A stretch of DNA of 64,000 bases from Sphingomonas sp. AX6 (GTDB lineage Bacteria; Pseudomonadota; Alphaproteobacteria; Sphingomonadales; Sphingomonadaceae): the NCBI RefSeq assembly GCF_902506605.1, contig NZ_LR733979.1:2030008-2094007 (forward strand), given 5' to 3'. Below are positions 9,061-18,725 of the stretch, one piece after another. The notes under the pieces were generated by a model, which had not been told where the DNA came from, made no database searches, and was given only the letters and a program-made list of their open reading frames with translations. The first letter of the stretch is position 1, and each line of letters starts with the position of its first letter. The position numbers and the translations under genes were made by a program.

Positions 9061-9133
9061 GAGCTTGGACTAGCCAATCGCGCAATCCCTGTCGAAGGCG
9101 GGTTTTCTTTCATGCCGCCAAGCCAATTCCGCA

Positions 9134-9210
9134 GTGCTCCTGCGAACGCAGGAGCGATGACGGCATGGGCCGCGCTCGCTTCTCCAGCGCTCCTGCGTTC
9201 GCAGGAGCAC
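9134..9210. repeat. Paired palindromes (GCTCCTGCG type) between ispH and thrB
   Basis: A 22-base palindromic unit at 9134-9155 (GTGCTCCTGCGAACGCAGGA and on) recurs in inverted orientation at 9189-9210. Each half can form a small hairpin and the two can also pair with each other. It lies 3 bases beyond the ispH stop. Confidence 0.85.
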
Positions 9211-9212
9211 GA

Positions 9213-10166
9213 TTACGCCGCCTCCAACCCACGCGGCAATTTGAACACGATGGTCTCTTCCGCGGTTTTCACCTCGCGCTCGTGTACCTCGAATCGGGTG
9301 GCGATGTGATCGACGACTTCGCGTACCAATGCTTCGGGCGCCGACGCACCTGCGGTGATCCCCAGCGTGCCGACGCCGGCCAGCCATTCCCAATCGAGTT
9401 CGTCGCCCCGCTGGATCAGATACGCGTCGGTGCCCTCGCGCTTGGCAACCTCGACCAGCCGCAGCGAATTCGACGAATTGGGCGCGCCGATCACCAGCAC
9501 CAGGTCGCAGGACGATGCCATCGCCTTCACCGCTTCCTGCCGGTTGGAGGTCGCGTAGCAAATGTCGTCCGCCTTTGGCGCGACGATGGCCGGGAAACGA
9601 CGGTTGAGCACTTCCAGAATTGCGGCGGTATCGTCCACCGACAGCGTGGTCTGGGTCAGAAACGCAAGCTTTTCGGGCTCGGCGACCTGAACCGCCTCCG
9701 CATCCTCGACCGTTTCGATCAGCGTCATGCTGCCCTCGGGCACCTGACCGAACGTGCCGATGACTTCCGGATGGCCTTCATGCCCGACGAACAGGATGTG
9801 CTGGCCCGCCGCGACCAGGCGTTCGGACTGACGATGGACCTTGGACACGAGCGGGCAGGTCGCGTCGAGATAGGCAAGGCCGCGACTGGTCGCCTCCGCG
9901 GGCACCGATTTGGGCACGCCATGTGCGGAAAACACGACCGGCACGCCGTCGGGCACCTGGTCCAGTTCGTCGACGAACACCGCGCCCTTCGCCCGCAGGC
10001 TATCGACGACATATTTGTTGTGGACGATCTCGTGCCGGACATAGACCGGCGCGCCGTGACGCTCCAATGCGACTTCGACGATCTGGATCGCCCGGTCCAC
10101 CCCGGCGCAAAACCCGCGCGGCGCGGCGATCAACAGTTCGAGGCTCGGCTTTTCGGACTGGGTCAT
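9213..10166 (-). CDS. ispH: 4-hydroxy-3-methylbut-2-enyl diphosphate reductase
   Basis: The 317-residue protein carries IspH signatures: [12 protein letters not shown] with the first cluster Cys near residue 20, a central [13 protein letters not shown], and [17 protein letters not shown] near the C-terminus. The catalytic His/Glu region is in [11 protein letters not shown] and [10 protein letters not shown]. It performs the last step of the MEP isoprenoid pathway, using an iron-sulfur cluster. The start is an ATG at 10166, with a divergent lipoprotein gene 108 bases away. Confidence 0.96.
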   Translation of the reverse strand: MTQSEKPSLELLIAAPRGFCAGVDRAIQIVEVALERHGAPVYVRHEIVHNKYVVDSLRAKGAVFVDELDQVPDGVPVVFSAHGVPKSVPAEATSRGLAYLDATCPLVSKVHRQSERLVAAGQHILFVGHEGHPEVIGTFGQVPEGSMTLIETVEDAEAVQVAEPEKLAFLTQTTLSVDDTAAILEVLNRRFPAIVAPKADDICYATSNRQEAVKAMASSCDLVLVIGAPNSSNSLRLVEVAKREGTDAYLIQRGDELDWEWLAGVGTLGITAGASAPEALVREVVDHIATRFEVHEREVKTAEETIVFKLPRGLEAA

Positions 10167-10274
10167 GGGGTGGGCACTTACGCGATTGCTTGCTTGTGCG
10201 AAAGCCGGTTCCTATGAAGTCCACCGCGCCCGCGCTGCCAAGCGCTGGTCCCGTATCGAAAGGTTGAGTGCCTC

Positions 10275-10919
10275 GTGAAGCTGACCCGTATCGCCGCCCC
10301 CGCCATCGCCCTAGCCGTGCTTGCCGGTTGTGCACGCGAAGGCGACCTCAATCTCGAAGGCGGAGTCGGCATCTCGGCAGTGCGCAGCGCGTGCCCGATC
10401 GTTGGCGTGCCGCAGTATCTGGGCGACATCACGCTGTTCACGGGCGCTCAGCAGACCGCGAACGCGATCGACGTGACCGCGACGATCACCAATGTCCGCG
10501 CGACCTGCACCGAGAACGAAACCGATATCGTCACCGAAATCACGTTCGACGTGCTCGCGCGCCGGACCCAGACGGCGCAGGCACGCCAGGTGGTGCTCCC
10601 CTATTTCGTGACCACCGTTCAGGGTGGGACCGCGGTGACGGCCAAGCGCGTCAGCCGCGTCGCGGTCGATTTCGCCGCGGGCGCAGAGCGCGCGCAGACC
10701 CGCGGTGGTGGTACTGCCGTCGTCAGCCGCGCGGCGGCGACGATTCCTGCCGACATCCGCGAACAGCTTACCCGCCGCCGCCGCGCAGGCGACACCGACG
10801 CAGCGGTCGATCCGCTGACCGTACCCGCCGTGCGCGAAGCGGTGCAGCGCGCGACATTCGAGGCGCTGGTCGGCTTCCAGCTCACCGACGAGCAGCTCAA
10901 GTATAACGCCACGCGTTAA
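10275..10919 (+). CDS. Putative lipoprotein of unknown function
   Basis: This 214-residue protein begins at a GTG codon (MKLTRIAAPAIALAVLAGC) and has a clear lipobox, VLAGC, with the lipidated Cys near residue 19. The mature part contains a conserved-looking central beta-rich stretch (IDVTATITNVRATC, VTEITFDVLARR) and ends in QLTDEQLKYNATR. I know similar unnamed lipoproteins from sphingomonads but no function. It lies just upstream of the glycine riboswitch and probably is not part of the gcv transcript. Confidence 0.7.
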   Translation: MKLTRIAAPAIALAVLAGCAREGDLNLEGGVGISAVRSACPIVGVPQYLGDITLFTGAQQTANAIDVTATITNVRATCTENETDIVTEITFDVLARRTQTAQARQVVLPYFVTTVQGGTAVTAKRVSRVAVDFAAGAERAQTRGGGTAVVSRAAATIPADIREQLTRRRRAGDTDAAVDPLTVPAVREAVQRATFEALVGFQLTDEQLKYNATR

Positions 10920-10988
10920 AGCGGACACGGTCGATCGGTTTGACGATTGACTAGGCGGAGGCGCGCCGCCAAGGCTCGCCTTAGTCGT

Positions 10989-11008
10989 CGAGCAAGTTCG
11001 CTTGCTCG
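10989..11008 (+). terminator. UUCG-capped hairpin before the glycine riboswitch
   Basis: CGAGCAAG pairs perfectly with CTTGCTCG around a TTCG tetraloop, giving an 8-bp very stable stem. No T-run follows, so it may cap the upstream transcript or insulate the riboswitch fold instead of acting as a full intrinsic terminator. Confidence 0.5.
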
Positions 11009-11013
11009 GAGTC

Positions 11014-11203
11014 GCGCGGGAGAGGCCCTGGATTCGATCCGGGGCGCCGAAGGAGCAACCGCCCCGGAATCTCTCAGGCAAAAGGACCGCGCGGGTCATG
11101 ACGCTCTGGAAAGCGTCGCTGTGCGAACGGCGACCACCGAAGGGGTAAGCCGGGTCTTCCAAGCCCCGGTCAAAGCTCTCAGGTTCCCGTGACAGAGGGG
11201 GCG
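11014..11203 (+). promoter_or_regulatory. Tandem glycine riboswitch
   Basis: Two consecutive glycine aptamers precede gcvT. Aptamer 1 (11014-11092) closes with GCGCGG/CCGCGC and contains the conserved core GAGAGGCC, CGCCGAAGGAGCAA and CTCTCAGGCAAAAGGAC. Aptamer 2 (about 11101-11203) has CTCTGG, CACCGAAGGGGTAAGC, AGCTCTCAGG and GACAGAGGGG. Such riboswitches let glycine switch on the glycine-cleavage genes, which is what lies downstream. The 10920-11259 spacer otherwise holds only a UUCG hairpin and a short GC-rich palindrome near 10955. Confidence 0.93.
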
Positions 11204-11259
11204 ATGGACCATTGCCGCGCGTGCGCGCGTTGATCCGTCGTCTTTCATGCCGGGAGCCG

Positions 11260-12438
11260 ATGATTTTGAGCGATATTGAGACCGAAATTCCCGACGCCGA
11301 CGCGATCGACACCGAATCGCTACCGCTCGACGCCTGGCATCGCGCCAAGGGTGGCCGGATGGTCCCGTTCGCGGGCTACGAAATGCCTGTGCAGTACGAG
11401 GGCATCATGGCCGAGCATCTCTGGACGCGTGAATCGGCGGGCCTGTTCGACGTCAGCCATATGGGCCAGCTCGTATTTTCGGGCGACGGCGCGGCCAAAG
11501 CGCTGGAGGCATTGCTTCCGGGCGACATTACCGGGCTGAAGCCTGCAAAGATGCGCTATTCGCTGCTGCTTGCCGACAATGGTGGCATTCTCGACGATCT
11601 GATGATCTCCAACCTGACCACCGCCAACCCGTTCGAAGCGGGCGAGGGCGATCTGTACATGGTCGTCAACGGCGCGACCAAGTGGGACGATCTCGGCTAT
11701 CTGCGCGAGCATCTCGCCGATGAGATCACGATCAACCACCTGGACGAACGCGCGTTGCTGGCGTTGCAGGGGCCAAAGGCCGTCGACGCGCTCGGTCGCC
11801 TCGTGCCGGGCGTCGCCGCGCTGACCTTCATGACCGCAGGCGCGTTCGACTGGCAGGGCAATGCGCTGTGGATCAGCCGTTCGGGTTATACCGGCGAGGA
11901 CGGGTTCGAGATTTCGGTGGACGCATCGGCGGTAGAGGCACTTGCCGACGCGCTGGTCGACCAACCCGAGGTCAAGCCGATCGGGCTTGGCGCACGCGAT
12001 TCGCTGCGGCTGGAGGCCGGATTGCCGCTCTACGGCCACGATCTGGACGATGACACGACTCCGGTGATGGCCGATCTAGGCTTCGCGCTGTCGAAGCGCC
12101 GTCGCGAGGAAGGCGGCTTCATGGGTGCGGAGCGCATTTTGCTCGAACGCGAACAAGGCCCGATTGCCAAGCGCGTCGGCCTGATCGTCGAAGGTCGCCA
12201 GCCGGTCCGCGAAGGCGCGATGGTGGTGGACGCCGACGGCAACGAAGTCGGCAAGGTCACCAGCGGCGGGTTCGCCCCCTCGGTCGGGAAACCGATCGCG
12301 ATGGCCTATGTCCCCGCCGCCTCCGCCGCGCCCGGCACCACCATCCAGCTTGCGCAACGCGGCAAGGTCCACAGCGCGACCGTCACCGCCATGCCCTTCA
12401 TTCCCCATAATTATGTTCGTGCAGGAGCTTCGAAATGA
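11260..12438 (+). CDS. gcvT: Aminomethyltransferase, glycine cleavage T protein
   Basis: From the ATG at 11260 (GGGAG 4-8 bases upstream) the product has 392 residues. GcvT marks include [28 protein letters not shown], the folate/aminomethyl region [31 protein letters not shown] and the C-terminal barrel [16 protein letters not shown]. It transfers the methylene of glycine to tetrahydrofolate. A longer open frame reaches 11212 but lies in the riboswitch tail. The N-terminal 20 residues are acidic and longer than in most GcvT proteins. It overlaps gcvH by four bases. Confidence 0.95.
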   Translation: MILSDIETEIPDADAIDTESLPLDAWHRAKGGRMVPFAGYEMPVQYEGIMAEHLWTRESAGLFDVSHMGQLVFSGDGAAKALEALLPGDITGLKPAKMRYSLLLADNGGILDDLMISNLTTANPFEAGEGDLYMVVNGATKWDDLGYLREHLADEITINHLDERALLALQGPKAVDALGRLVPGVAALTFMTAGAFDWQGNALWISRSGYTGEDGFEISVDASAVEALADALVDQPEVKPIGLGARDSLRLEAGLPLYGHDLDDDTTPVMADLGFALSKRRREEGGFMGAERILLEREQGPIAKRVGLIVEGRQPVREGAMVVDADGNEVGKVTSGGFAPSVGKPIAMAYVPAASAAPGTTIQLAQRGKVHSATVTAMPFIPHNYVRAGASK

Positions 12439-12806
12439 GCCGTTATTTCACCGAAGATCATGAATGGGTCGATGTCGATGGCGATATCGGCACCGTCGGC
12501 ATTACCGATTATGCGCAGGGCCAGCTTGGCGACATCGTGTTCGTCGACGTCCCCGAAGAGGGCAAGGCACTGACCAAGGGCGACGAGGCCGCGGTGGTCG
12601 AATCGGTCAAGGCTGCGTCGGACGTTTACACGCCGGTCTCGGGCGTGGTGCTGGAAGGCAATTCGGCGCTCGAGGACAATTCGGGCCTCGTCAACGAAGA
12701 TGCCGAGGGCGAGGGCTGGTTCTTCAAACTGACGATCAGCGACATGAGCGAACTCGACGGCCTGATGGACGACGCCAAATACGCGGATTTCGTCGCTAAG
12801 CTTTGA
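12435..12806 (+). CDS. gcvH: Glycine cleavage H protein
   Basis: This 123-residue acidic protein has the lipoyl-domain pattern [28 protein letters not shown] and [14 protein letters not shown], where the Lys of ESVKA carries the lipoyl group. GcvH shuttles the aminomethyl group between the P, T and L proteins. Its ATG overlaps the gcvT stop (ATGA). A palindromic spacer of about 120 bases separates it from gcvPA. Confidence 0.96.
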   Translation: MSRYFTEDHEWVDVDGDIGTVGITDYAQGQLGDIVFVDVPEEGKALTKGDEAAVVESVKAASDVYTPVSGVVLEGNSALEDNSGLVNEDAEGEGWFFKLTISDMSELDGLMDDAKYADFVAKL

Positions 12807-12816
12807 TGGATAGTCG

Positions 12817-12915
12817 CCCCTCCCCTTCAGGGGAGGGGTTGGGGTGGGGATTCTCGTCAGGCGCTGCGCTTGTGGCGAGGCCCCACCCCCCGGCCCCTCC
12901 CCTGAAGGGGAGGGG
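12817..12915. repeat. Palindrome family D (CCCCTCCCC type) between gcvH and gcvPA
   Basis: The 22-base unit CCCCTCCCC-TTCA-GGGGAGGGG at 12817-12838 recurs in inverted form at 12894-12915, with a partly complementary GGGGTGGGG/CCCCACCCC pair inside. The right edge runs straight into the GGGGGGAAGGA that serves as ribosome site for gcvPA. A 28-base form of the same core sits inside gcvPB at 14592. Confidence 0.92.
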
Positions 12916-12927
12916 GGAAGGAATATA

Positions 12928-14286
12928 ATGCGCTACCTGCCCCTGACCGACACCGACCGTTCGGAAATGCTCAGCCTCATCGGCGCGGCATCGATCGACG
13001 ATCTGTTTATCGATGTGCCAGAGGCCGCGCGCCTCGACGGCCCTATCCACGGCCTGCCGAACCACGCCAGCGAACTCAGCGTTGAGCGCCACATGACGAA
13101 GCTGGCGCGGCAGAACATGGTCGCGGGCGAAGTGCCGTTCTTCCTCGGTTGCGGCGCGTATCGCCATCATGTGCCCGCCAGCGTCGATCATCTGATCCAG
13201 CGCGGCGAGTTCCTGACCGCCTACACGCCGTATCAGCCCGAAATCGCGCAGGGCACGCTGCAGATGCTGTTCGAGTTCCAGACGCAGGTGGCGCGCCTGC
13301 TCGGCACCGATGTCGCCAACGCATCGATGTACGACGGCTCGACCGCATGCTGGGAAGCGGTGACGATGGCGCGCCGCGTGACCAAGCGGGCGAAGGCGAT
13401 CTTCTCGGGCGGCGTCCATCCGCATTACGTTTCCGTCGCAACGACGATGGCCAAATATACCGGCGATGTGGTCGAGACGCGACTGCCGACGCTGACTGCG
13501 GAGCCCGATACCGCCGATCTGATCGCCGCGATTGACGGCGAGACTTCCTGCGTAGTCGTCCAATATCCCGACATTTTGGGCCGCATCGGCGACCTGTCGG
13601 AACTCGCCGCCGCGTGTCAGGCGAACAAGGCGCTGTTGATCGCGGTCGTCACCGAGCCGGTGGCGCTGGGCGCGATCAAGTCGCCGGGAGAGATGGGCGC
13701 TGACATCGTCGTCGGCGAAGGCCAGTCGATCGGCGTCGGCCTGCAATTCGGCGGGCCTTATGTCGGGCTGTTCGGCTGCAAGGAGAAATATGTCCGCCAG
13801 ATGCCGGGCCGCCTGTGCGGCGAGACGGTGGATGCGGAAGGAAAACGCGGCTTCGTCCTGACGCTGTCCACCCGTGAACAGCATATCCGCCGCGAAAAGG
13901 CGACGTCCAACATCTGCACCAACAGCGGCCTGTGCGCGCTGGCTTTTTCGATCCACATGACGTTGCTTGGCGAAAAGGGCCTGCGCGAGCTGGCGGCGAT
14001 CAACCATGCAAAGGCGTGCTCCGCCGCCGACCGGTTGGCGAAGGTGCCGGGCATAGAGATCGTGACGGGCGCGTTCTTCAATGAATTCACCTTGAAGCTG
14101 CCCAAGGAAGCTCGCCCGATCGTCCGCGATCTCGCCGATAAGGGCGTGCTGGCGGGCGTGTCGCTCGGGCGGCTCTATCCAGGCGTCGAGGCATTGGAGA
14201 GCGGGCTGGTCGTCGCGGTCACCGAAACCGTCACCGATGAGGATATCGAAGCGCTGGCGACGGCGCTTGAGGAGGAACTGGCATGA
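12928..14286 (+). CDS. gcvPA: Glycine dehydrogenase (decarboxylating) subunit 1
   Basis: I start the gene at the ATG at 12928 ([15 protein letters not shown]), preceded by GGGGGGAAGGA; this gives 452 residues, the usual length for the split N-terminal half of P protein. Family landmarks are [45 protein letters not shown] and [12 protein letters not shown]. With GcvPB it forms the PLP-dependent decarboxylase of the glycine cleavage system. The open frame runs 28 codons upstream through the palindrome, which is not credible coding sequence. Confidence 0.95.
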   Translation: MRYLPLTDTDRSEMLSLIGAASIDDLFIDVPEAARLDGPIHGLPNHASELSVERHMTKLARQNMVAGEVPFFLGCGAYRHHVPASVDHLIQRGEFLTAYTPYQPEIAQGTLQMLFEFQTQVARLLGTDVANASMYDGSTACWEAVTMARRVTKRAKAIFSGGVHPHYVSVATTMAKYTGDVVETRLPTLTAEPDTADLIAAIDGETSCVVVQYPDILGRIGDLSELAAACQANKALLIAVVTEPVALGAIKSPGEMGADIVVGEGQSIGVGLQFGGPYVGLFGCKEKYVRQMPGRLCGETVDAEGKRGFVLTLSTREQHIRREKATSNICTNSGLCALAFSIHMTLLGEKGLRELAAINHAKACSAADRLAKVPGIEIVTGAFFNEFTLKLPKEARPIVRDLADKGVLAGVSLGRLYPGVEALESGLVVAVTETVTDEDIEALATALEEELA

Positions 14287-14303
14287 ACCTCTCCCACACT
14301 CTT

Positions 14304-14415
14304 CGTTCGTCCCGAGTAGCCTTCGAGCTTGTCGAGAAGGCGTATCGAGGGATGGTCACGGAGGGCTGTCTCGATACGGGTTCTCGACAAGCTCGAACCC
14401 CACTCGACACGAACG
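14304..14415. repeat. Palindromic repeat family B, copy 1 (between gcvPA and gcvPB)
   Basis: The ends CGTTCGT (14304) and ACGAACG (14415) are complementary. Inside, CTTCGAGCTTGTCGAGAA pairs with TTCTCGACAAGCTCGAA and CGTATCGAG with CTCGATACG, giving a long, nearly perfect hairpin. An ATGA remains at the gcvPA stop, so gcvPB may once have overlapped it before this element arrived. Confidence 0.85.
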
Positions 14416-14437
14416 GATTTGGCTTGGAGGTTTCGGC

Positions 14438-16026
14438 ATGAGCGCGGTCAATCAGAGCGGCTGGCGTCCCGAGATGGGCGATGCGGACGGCGCAGGTACG
14501 AAGACCTTCACCGGCAACCGCGCGCTGATGCTGGAAGAAGCGCTGATCTTCGAGATCGGATCGACCGACACGACGGGTGTCGATTTCGATCAAGCCCCTC
14601 CCCTTCAGGGGAGGGGCTTAAAAACCGCCTCGGCAGTCTCGCGCGCACTGCGCCGATCGGGCTCCCCGGTCTGTCCGAACCCGAAACTGTGCGCCACTAT
14701 ACGCGCCTGTCGCGCCAGAACTACGCCATCGACCTTGGCCTGTTCCCGCTCGGCTCTTGCACGATGAAGCACAACCCGCGCCTCAACGAGCGCATGGCGC
14801 GGCTCCCCGGCTTCGCGGACGTCCACCCTTTGCAGCCTGTCGATACGGTGCAGGGCGCGCTCGGCGTCATCAACGAACTCGCTTTCTGGCTGATCGAGCT
14901 GACCGGCATGTACGGCGTGGCGATGAGCCCCAAGGCGGGGGCACATGGCGAATTGTGCGGCATTTTGTGCATCAAGGCGGCGTTGGAGAAACGCGGCGAA
15001 GGGCACCGCAAGGTTATCCTGTGCCCGACCAGCGCCCACGGCACGAATCCTGCGACGGCGGCGTTTGCCGGCTTCACCGTCGAGGATATTCCCGCGACCG
15101 CCGAAGGCCGCGTCGATCTGGAAGCGCTCAAGGCACGCCTCGGACCCGATGTGGCGGGCGTGATGATCACCAACCCCAACACCTGCGGCCTGTTCGAACG
15201 CGATATGAAGGCAATTTCGGACGCGGTGCATGCGGCGGGCGGCTACGTCTATTGCGACGGCGCGAACTTCAACGCGATCGTCGGGCGCGTGCGCCCCGGC
15301 GACCTCGGCGTCGATGCGATGCACATCAACCTGCACAAGACCTTTTCCACCCCGCATGGCGGCGGCGGACCCGGCTCCGGCCCGGTAGTCCTGTCGGAGG
15401 CACTCGCGCCGTTCGGCCCGCTGCCCTTCACTGCGCGGATGGCCGATGGGCATATCCAGTTGATCGAGGAAGAGACGGCGGGCGACGACCATCCCGACAC
15501 GTTCGGGCGGATGACGGCGTTTCACGGCCAGATGGGCATGTTCACCCGCGCGCTGACCTACATCCTCAGCCACGGTGCCGATGGCCTGAAACAGGTTGCC
15601 GAGGATGCGGTGCTCAATGCCAATTACGTGTTGCGCAGCCTTGAAGGCGTGCTCGACGCGCCGTTCGCCGCTTCGGGGCCGTGCATGCACGAGGCGCTGT
15701 TCAGTGACAAAAGCTTGGCCGAGGGCTTCTCGACGCTGGACGTCGCCAAGGGGCTGATCGACGAGGGTTATCACCCGATGACAGTCTATTTCCCATTGGT
15801 CGTCCACGGCGCAATGCTGGTCGAGCCGACCGAAACCGAGAGCAAGGCTGCGCTCGACCAGTTCATCGGCGCGCTGCGCAGCGTGGCGGAACGGGCGAAG
15901 GCGGGGGATGCGTCGCTCAAATCGGCACCGCATTTCGCACCGCGTCGTCGCCTCGACGAAACGCTGGCCGCCAGGAAGCCGGTGCTGGTGTGGAAAGACC
16001 CAGAGCTGGCGAAGGCGGCGGAGTGA
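14438..16026 (+). CDS. gcvPB: Glycine dehydrogenase subunit 2, reading frame broken near 14592-14640
   Basis: Translation from the ATG at 14438 (MSAVNQSGWRPE) gives the normal GcvPB N-terminus as far as TTGVDFD near residue 51. Homology then resumes in a different frame: RLGSLARTAPIGLPGLSEPE, YAIDLGLFPLGSCTMKHNP, HINLHKTFSTPHGGGGPGSG (PLP-lysine region) and on to 16026. The switch (equivalent to -1 or +2) falls at a 28-base palindrome (14592-14619) followed by five A residues. Removing 29 bases there would give VDFDKNRLGSL in one frame. As written, no single frame encodes the whole protein. Either the gene is disrupted, a base is missing from the assembly, or there is recoding. Confidence 0.85.
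14592..14619. repeat. Palindrome family D core inside gcvPB
   Basis: AAGCCCCTCCCC and GGGGAGGGGCTT form a perfect 12-bp stem around TTCA. The core is the same as the gcvH-gcvPA intergenic palindrome. It lies exactly where the gcvPB reading frame changes. Confidence 0.92.
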
Positions 16027-16043
16027 GGCTGGCGATATTCGAT

Positions 16044-16145
16044 CCGTTTGTCCTGAGTAGCCCCTGAGCAAGGTCGAAGGGGCGTATCGAAGGATGCTTC
16101 GATACAGGGCTTCGGCTTCGCTCAGCCCTTACTCAGCACGAACGG
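16044..16145. repeat. Palindromic repeat family B, copy 2
   Basis: The element begins CCGTTTGTCCTGAGTAG and ends with a near-complement, CTCAGCACGAACGG. Inner parts GGGGCGTATCGAAG and CTTCGATAC also pair. It follows gcvPB by 17 bases and may shape its 3' end. Confidence 0.82.
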
Positions 16146-16158
16146 TATCACGTGTTTC

Positions 16159-16620
16159 TTACCGCGCGCTGCTCCGCACGAACGCCGTATTCACCCAGCC
16201 CGCCACGCACGGCCCCTCATAAGCACGCGGCGACGACACCCGCACGCCGACCCCGCAATCGCTCTCGGGCGCATCGGCGGGGGGCACGATGACCCCCATC
16301 CAGCGCTGGTCGATCGTCTGCGTGCACACGATCAGGCGGCTTCCCTCGGCAAGGCCGTTCCCGACCTGCGCGCCATTGGCGAATGGCGCGGTCCGCACCG
16401 GCAGCAACGGTTCGCCCCCGGTATTCACCACCGTCCCCCGTGTCGCGCAGGCCGCGAAGTTCGGACCAGCCTCGCCGATCCGGACGGGGCGGGGCGTTGG
16501 TGCCATATCGGTCGCAGCTCCGGTTTCTGCCGGGGCGGGCGCATTCGCCGGAGTATCGAGCGGGTCGCGCGCGTCGCAGGCGGCGAGGGGAAGCAGGAGC
16601 AGCACGAGCCAAATTCGCAT
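16159..16620 (-). CDS. Putative lipoprotein with SH3-like C-terminal region
   Basis: I choose the ATG at 16620 (MRIWLVLLLLPLAAC, 153 residues) over a TTG nine bases upstream, because the signal peptide then starts at once. The lipobox PLAAC predicts lipidation near residue 15. A Pro/Ala-rich linker leads to a small domain (LPVRTAPFANGAQVGNGLAEG, then CVAGWVNTAFV) that resembles bacterial SH3 repeats. Four Cys residues could form disulfides. Its function is unknown; cell-wall or protein binding in the periplasm is only a guess. The divergent M1 peptidase gene starts 112 bases away. Confidence 0.65.
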   Translation of the reverse strand: MRIWLVLLLLPLAACDARDPLDTPANAPAPAETGAATDMAPTPRPVRIGEAGPNFAACATRGTVVNTGGEPLLPVRTAPFANGAQVGNGLAEGSRLIVCTQTIDQRWMGVIVPPADAPESDCGVGVRVSSPRAYEGPCVAGWVNTAFVRSSAR

Positions 16621-16732
16621 GTCGACCAAGCTAAACGCCCAACGCGCGAAAGGCGAGCCCGTTCATTTGCCATTTTCGTATCCGCCGTTACGTTCGCCGC
16701 CATTCCATCCCCGGTATAGAGTATTCCGTTCC

Positions 16733-18697
16733 ATGCAGATCAGATTGACCGCCGCGCTCGCCGCCGCCGCCCTCGGGCTTGGTGCCTGTTCCAGCGAGCC
16801 CGCCGCCGACAATCAAGCACAGGCCCCCGCGGCGGGGGCCGAACGCATGGTCGCCAATGTCCTGCTGACCCCCGATGCCCGCGACGTCCACAGCTATGCG
16901 GTGCCGGCGGAAGCGCGGGTGACCCATGTCTCGCTCGATCTGGAGGCGGATTTCGCGGCGAAGGTCATGCGCGGGTCGGCCACGCTCGACGTGCTGGCAG
17001 CAGAGGGCGCGCAGCAAGCGATCCTCGACACCCGCGACCTGAACATCGCGTCGGTCACCAACGCCGCCGGCCAACCGCTGCAATGGCAGATAGGCGAAGC
17101 GCGCGACCAGCTTCACGGCGCGCCGCTGATCGTGCAACTGAACGGGGCGAAGCAGATCAAGGTCAACTACGCCAGCGCGCCGGGTGCCGCCGCGCTGCAA
17201 TGGCTGAGCCCCGAACAGACGTCGGACAAGCGCCAGCCCTTCCTGTTCAGCCAGGGGCAGGCGATCCTCAACCGCACGTGGATTCCGACGCAGGACAGCC
17301 CCGGCATCCGCCAGACCTGGGACGCGCGAATCGTCGTACCTGACGGCATCACCGCGACGATGAGCGGAGAGGGCAATGTCGTGAACGGCGGTGCCGCGCG
17401 CGGCGAACCGGCAGGCGAGGGTAAGCGCGCCTTCGCCTTCCGCATGGACAAGCCCGTCGCGCCCTATCTGATCGCGATCGCCGCGGGCGACATCGCTTTC
17501 AAGCCGACCGGGCCGCGATCGGGGGTGTGGGCAGAGCCCTCGCAACTCGATCGCGTCGCCAACGAATTCAGCGAAACCGAAGCGATGATCAAGGCGGCGG
17601 AGGGACTGTACGGACCCTATGAATGGGGCCGCTACGACGTTCTTGTCCTGCCGCCCAGCTTTCCGTTCGGCGGCATGGAAAACCCGTTGCTGACCTTTGC
17701 GACGCCGACCGTGGTTGCGGGCGACAAGAGCCTGACTAGCCTGGTCGCGCACGAACTGGCGCATAGCTGGTCGGGCAATCTCGTCACCAACGCGACGTGG
17801 AACGACTTCTGGTTGAACGAAGGCTTCACCAGCTATTTCGAGAACCGGATCATGGAGGCGATCTATGGTCGCGAACGCGCGGCGATGGAGGCCGATCTCG
17901 CCTGGACGTCGATGCAGGAATCGATCGCCGATGTCGGCGGGCTGGAGTCCGCGGATACCCAGCTCCAGCTCAATCTGGGCGCCGAACGCGACCCCGACGA
18001 AGGAATGACGCAGGTCGCCTATGACAAGGGCGCGACCTTCCTGCGCACCATCGAGCGTGCGGTCGGTCGCGAGCGGTTCGACGCCTATCTGAAAGGCTAT
18101 TTCGCCCGCCATGCGTTTCAGCCGATGACCAGTGCCGGGTTCCTGGCCGATATCCGCCAGAACCTGTTCGCCGATGATCCCCAGACCGCGCAGGCGATCG
18201 GCCTCGACGCCTGGGTTTATCAGCCGGGGCTGCCCGCCAATGCGGTGCATGTCCAGTCGCCTGCGTTCCCGGCAGTCGATGCCGCGGCAAAGACGTTTGC
18301 GGCGGGTGGTCAGGCAGCGGCGATCCCCAACTGGGGAACGACATGGGAAATGGTCCGATTCCTCGACCAATTGCCGCGCGAGATGACTGCTGATCAATTG
18401 GCCGCGCTCGACCAGCGTTTCTCGCTCAACGCGGCCGGCAACAGCGAAATCCGCTTCGCCTGGCTCAAACTCGCGCTGGCGAACCAGTACGCGCCCGCGA
18501 CGCGCTCTGCCGAACAGTTCCTGACCAGCATGGGACGGCGCAAATTCGTCCAACCGCTGTTCCAGATCCTGATGGAACAGGGCAGTTGGGGCCAGACGCT
18601 GGCAACGCGGATCTACCGCACGGCGCGACCCGGATATCACTCGGTGACGACCGGCACCGTCGACCCGATCGTCGGATATCAGGCGGGTTCCGTCTAA
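16733..18697 (+). CDS. M1 family zinc aminopeptidase lipoprotein (LTA4H-like)
   Basis: From the ATG at 16733 the product has 654 residues with a lipoprotein signal ending LGLGAC near residue 18. The M1 motifs are present: substrate-binding GGMEN near residue 314, zinc-binding HELAHSW near 339, and the third ligand Glu in LNEGFTSYFE about 20 residues later. The C-terminal ~130 residues match the leukotriene A4 hydrolase-type helical domain (LDQLPREMTADQLAALD, ILMEQGSW). It probably trims peptides in the periplasm. An upstream open stretch of 148 codons overlaps the antisense lipoprotein gene and is not part of it. A terminator follows. Confidence 0.93.
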   Translation: MQIRLTAALAAAALGLGACSSEPAADNQAQAPAAGAERMVANVLLTPDARDVHSYAVPAEARVTHVSLDLEADFAAKVMRGSATLDVLAAEGAQQAILDTRDLNIASVTNAAGQPLQWQIGEARDQLHGAPLIVQLNGAKQIKVNYASAPGAAALQWLSPEQTSDKRQPFLFSQGQAILNRTWIPTQDSPGIRQTWDARIVVPDGITATMSGEGNVVNGGAARGEPAGEGKRAFAFRMDKPVAPYLIAIAAGDIAFKPTGPRSGVWAEPSQLDRVANEFSETEAMIKAAEGLYGPYEWGRYDVLVLPPSFPFGGMENPLLTFATPTVVAGDKSLTSLVAHELAHSWSGNLVTNATWNDFWLNEGFTSYFENRIMEAIYGRERAAMEADLAWTSMQESIADVGGLESADTQLQLNLGAERDPDEGMTQVAYDKGATFLRTIERAVGRERFDAYLKGYFARHAFQPMTSAGFLADIRQNLFADDPQTAQAIGLDAWVYQPGLPANAVHVQSPAFPAVDAAAKTFAAGGQAAAIPNWGTTWEMVRFLDQLPREMTADQLAALDQRFSLNAAGNSEIRFAWLKLALANQYAPATRSAEQFLTSMGRRKFVQPLFQILMEQGSWGQTLATRIYRTARPGYHSVTTGTVDPIVGYQAGSV

Positions 18698-18725
18698 CCA
18701 CCGCTGCGATCAAACGACTCGTCGG

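Noticed and set aside
14618..14626. Programmed -1 frameshift site in gcvPB (TTA AAA ACC)
   Set aside because: It does not match the X XXY YYZ form, and GcvPB is not known to use recoding. I keep it only as a minor alternative in the finding on gcvPB.
14605..16071. 488-codon open frame antisense to gcvPB
   Set aside because: The plus-strand frame has clear GcvPB motifs. The antisense product is Arg/His-rich and unlike any family.
16688..18640. 650-codon open frame antisense to the M1 aminopeptidase
   Set aside because: It mirrors the M1 gene codon by codon and shows no signal, motif or ribosome site.
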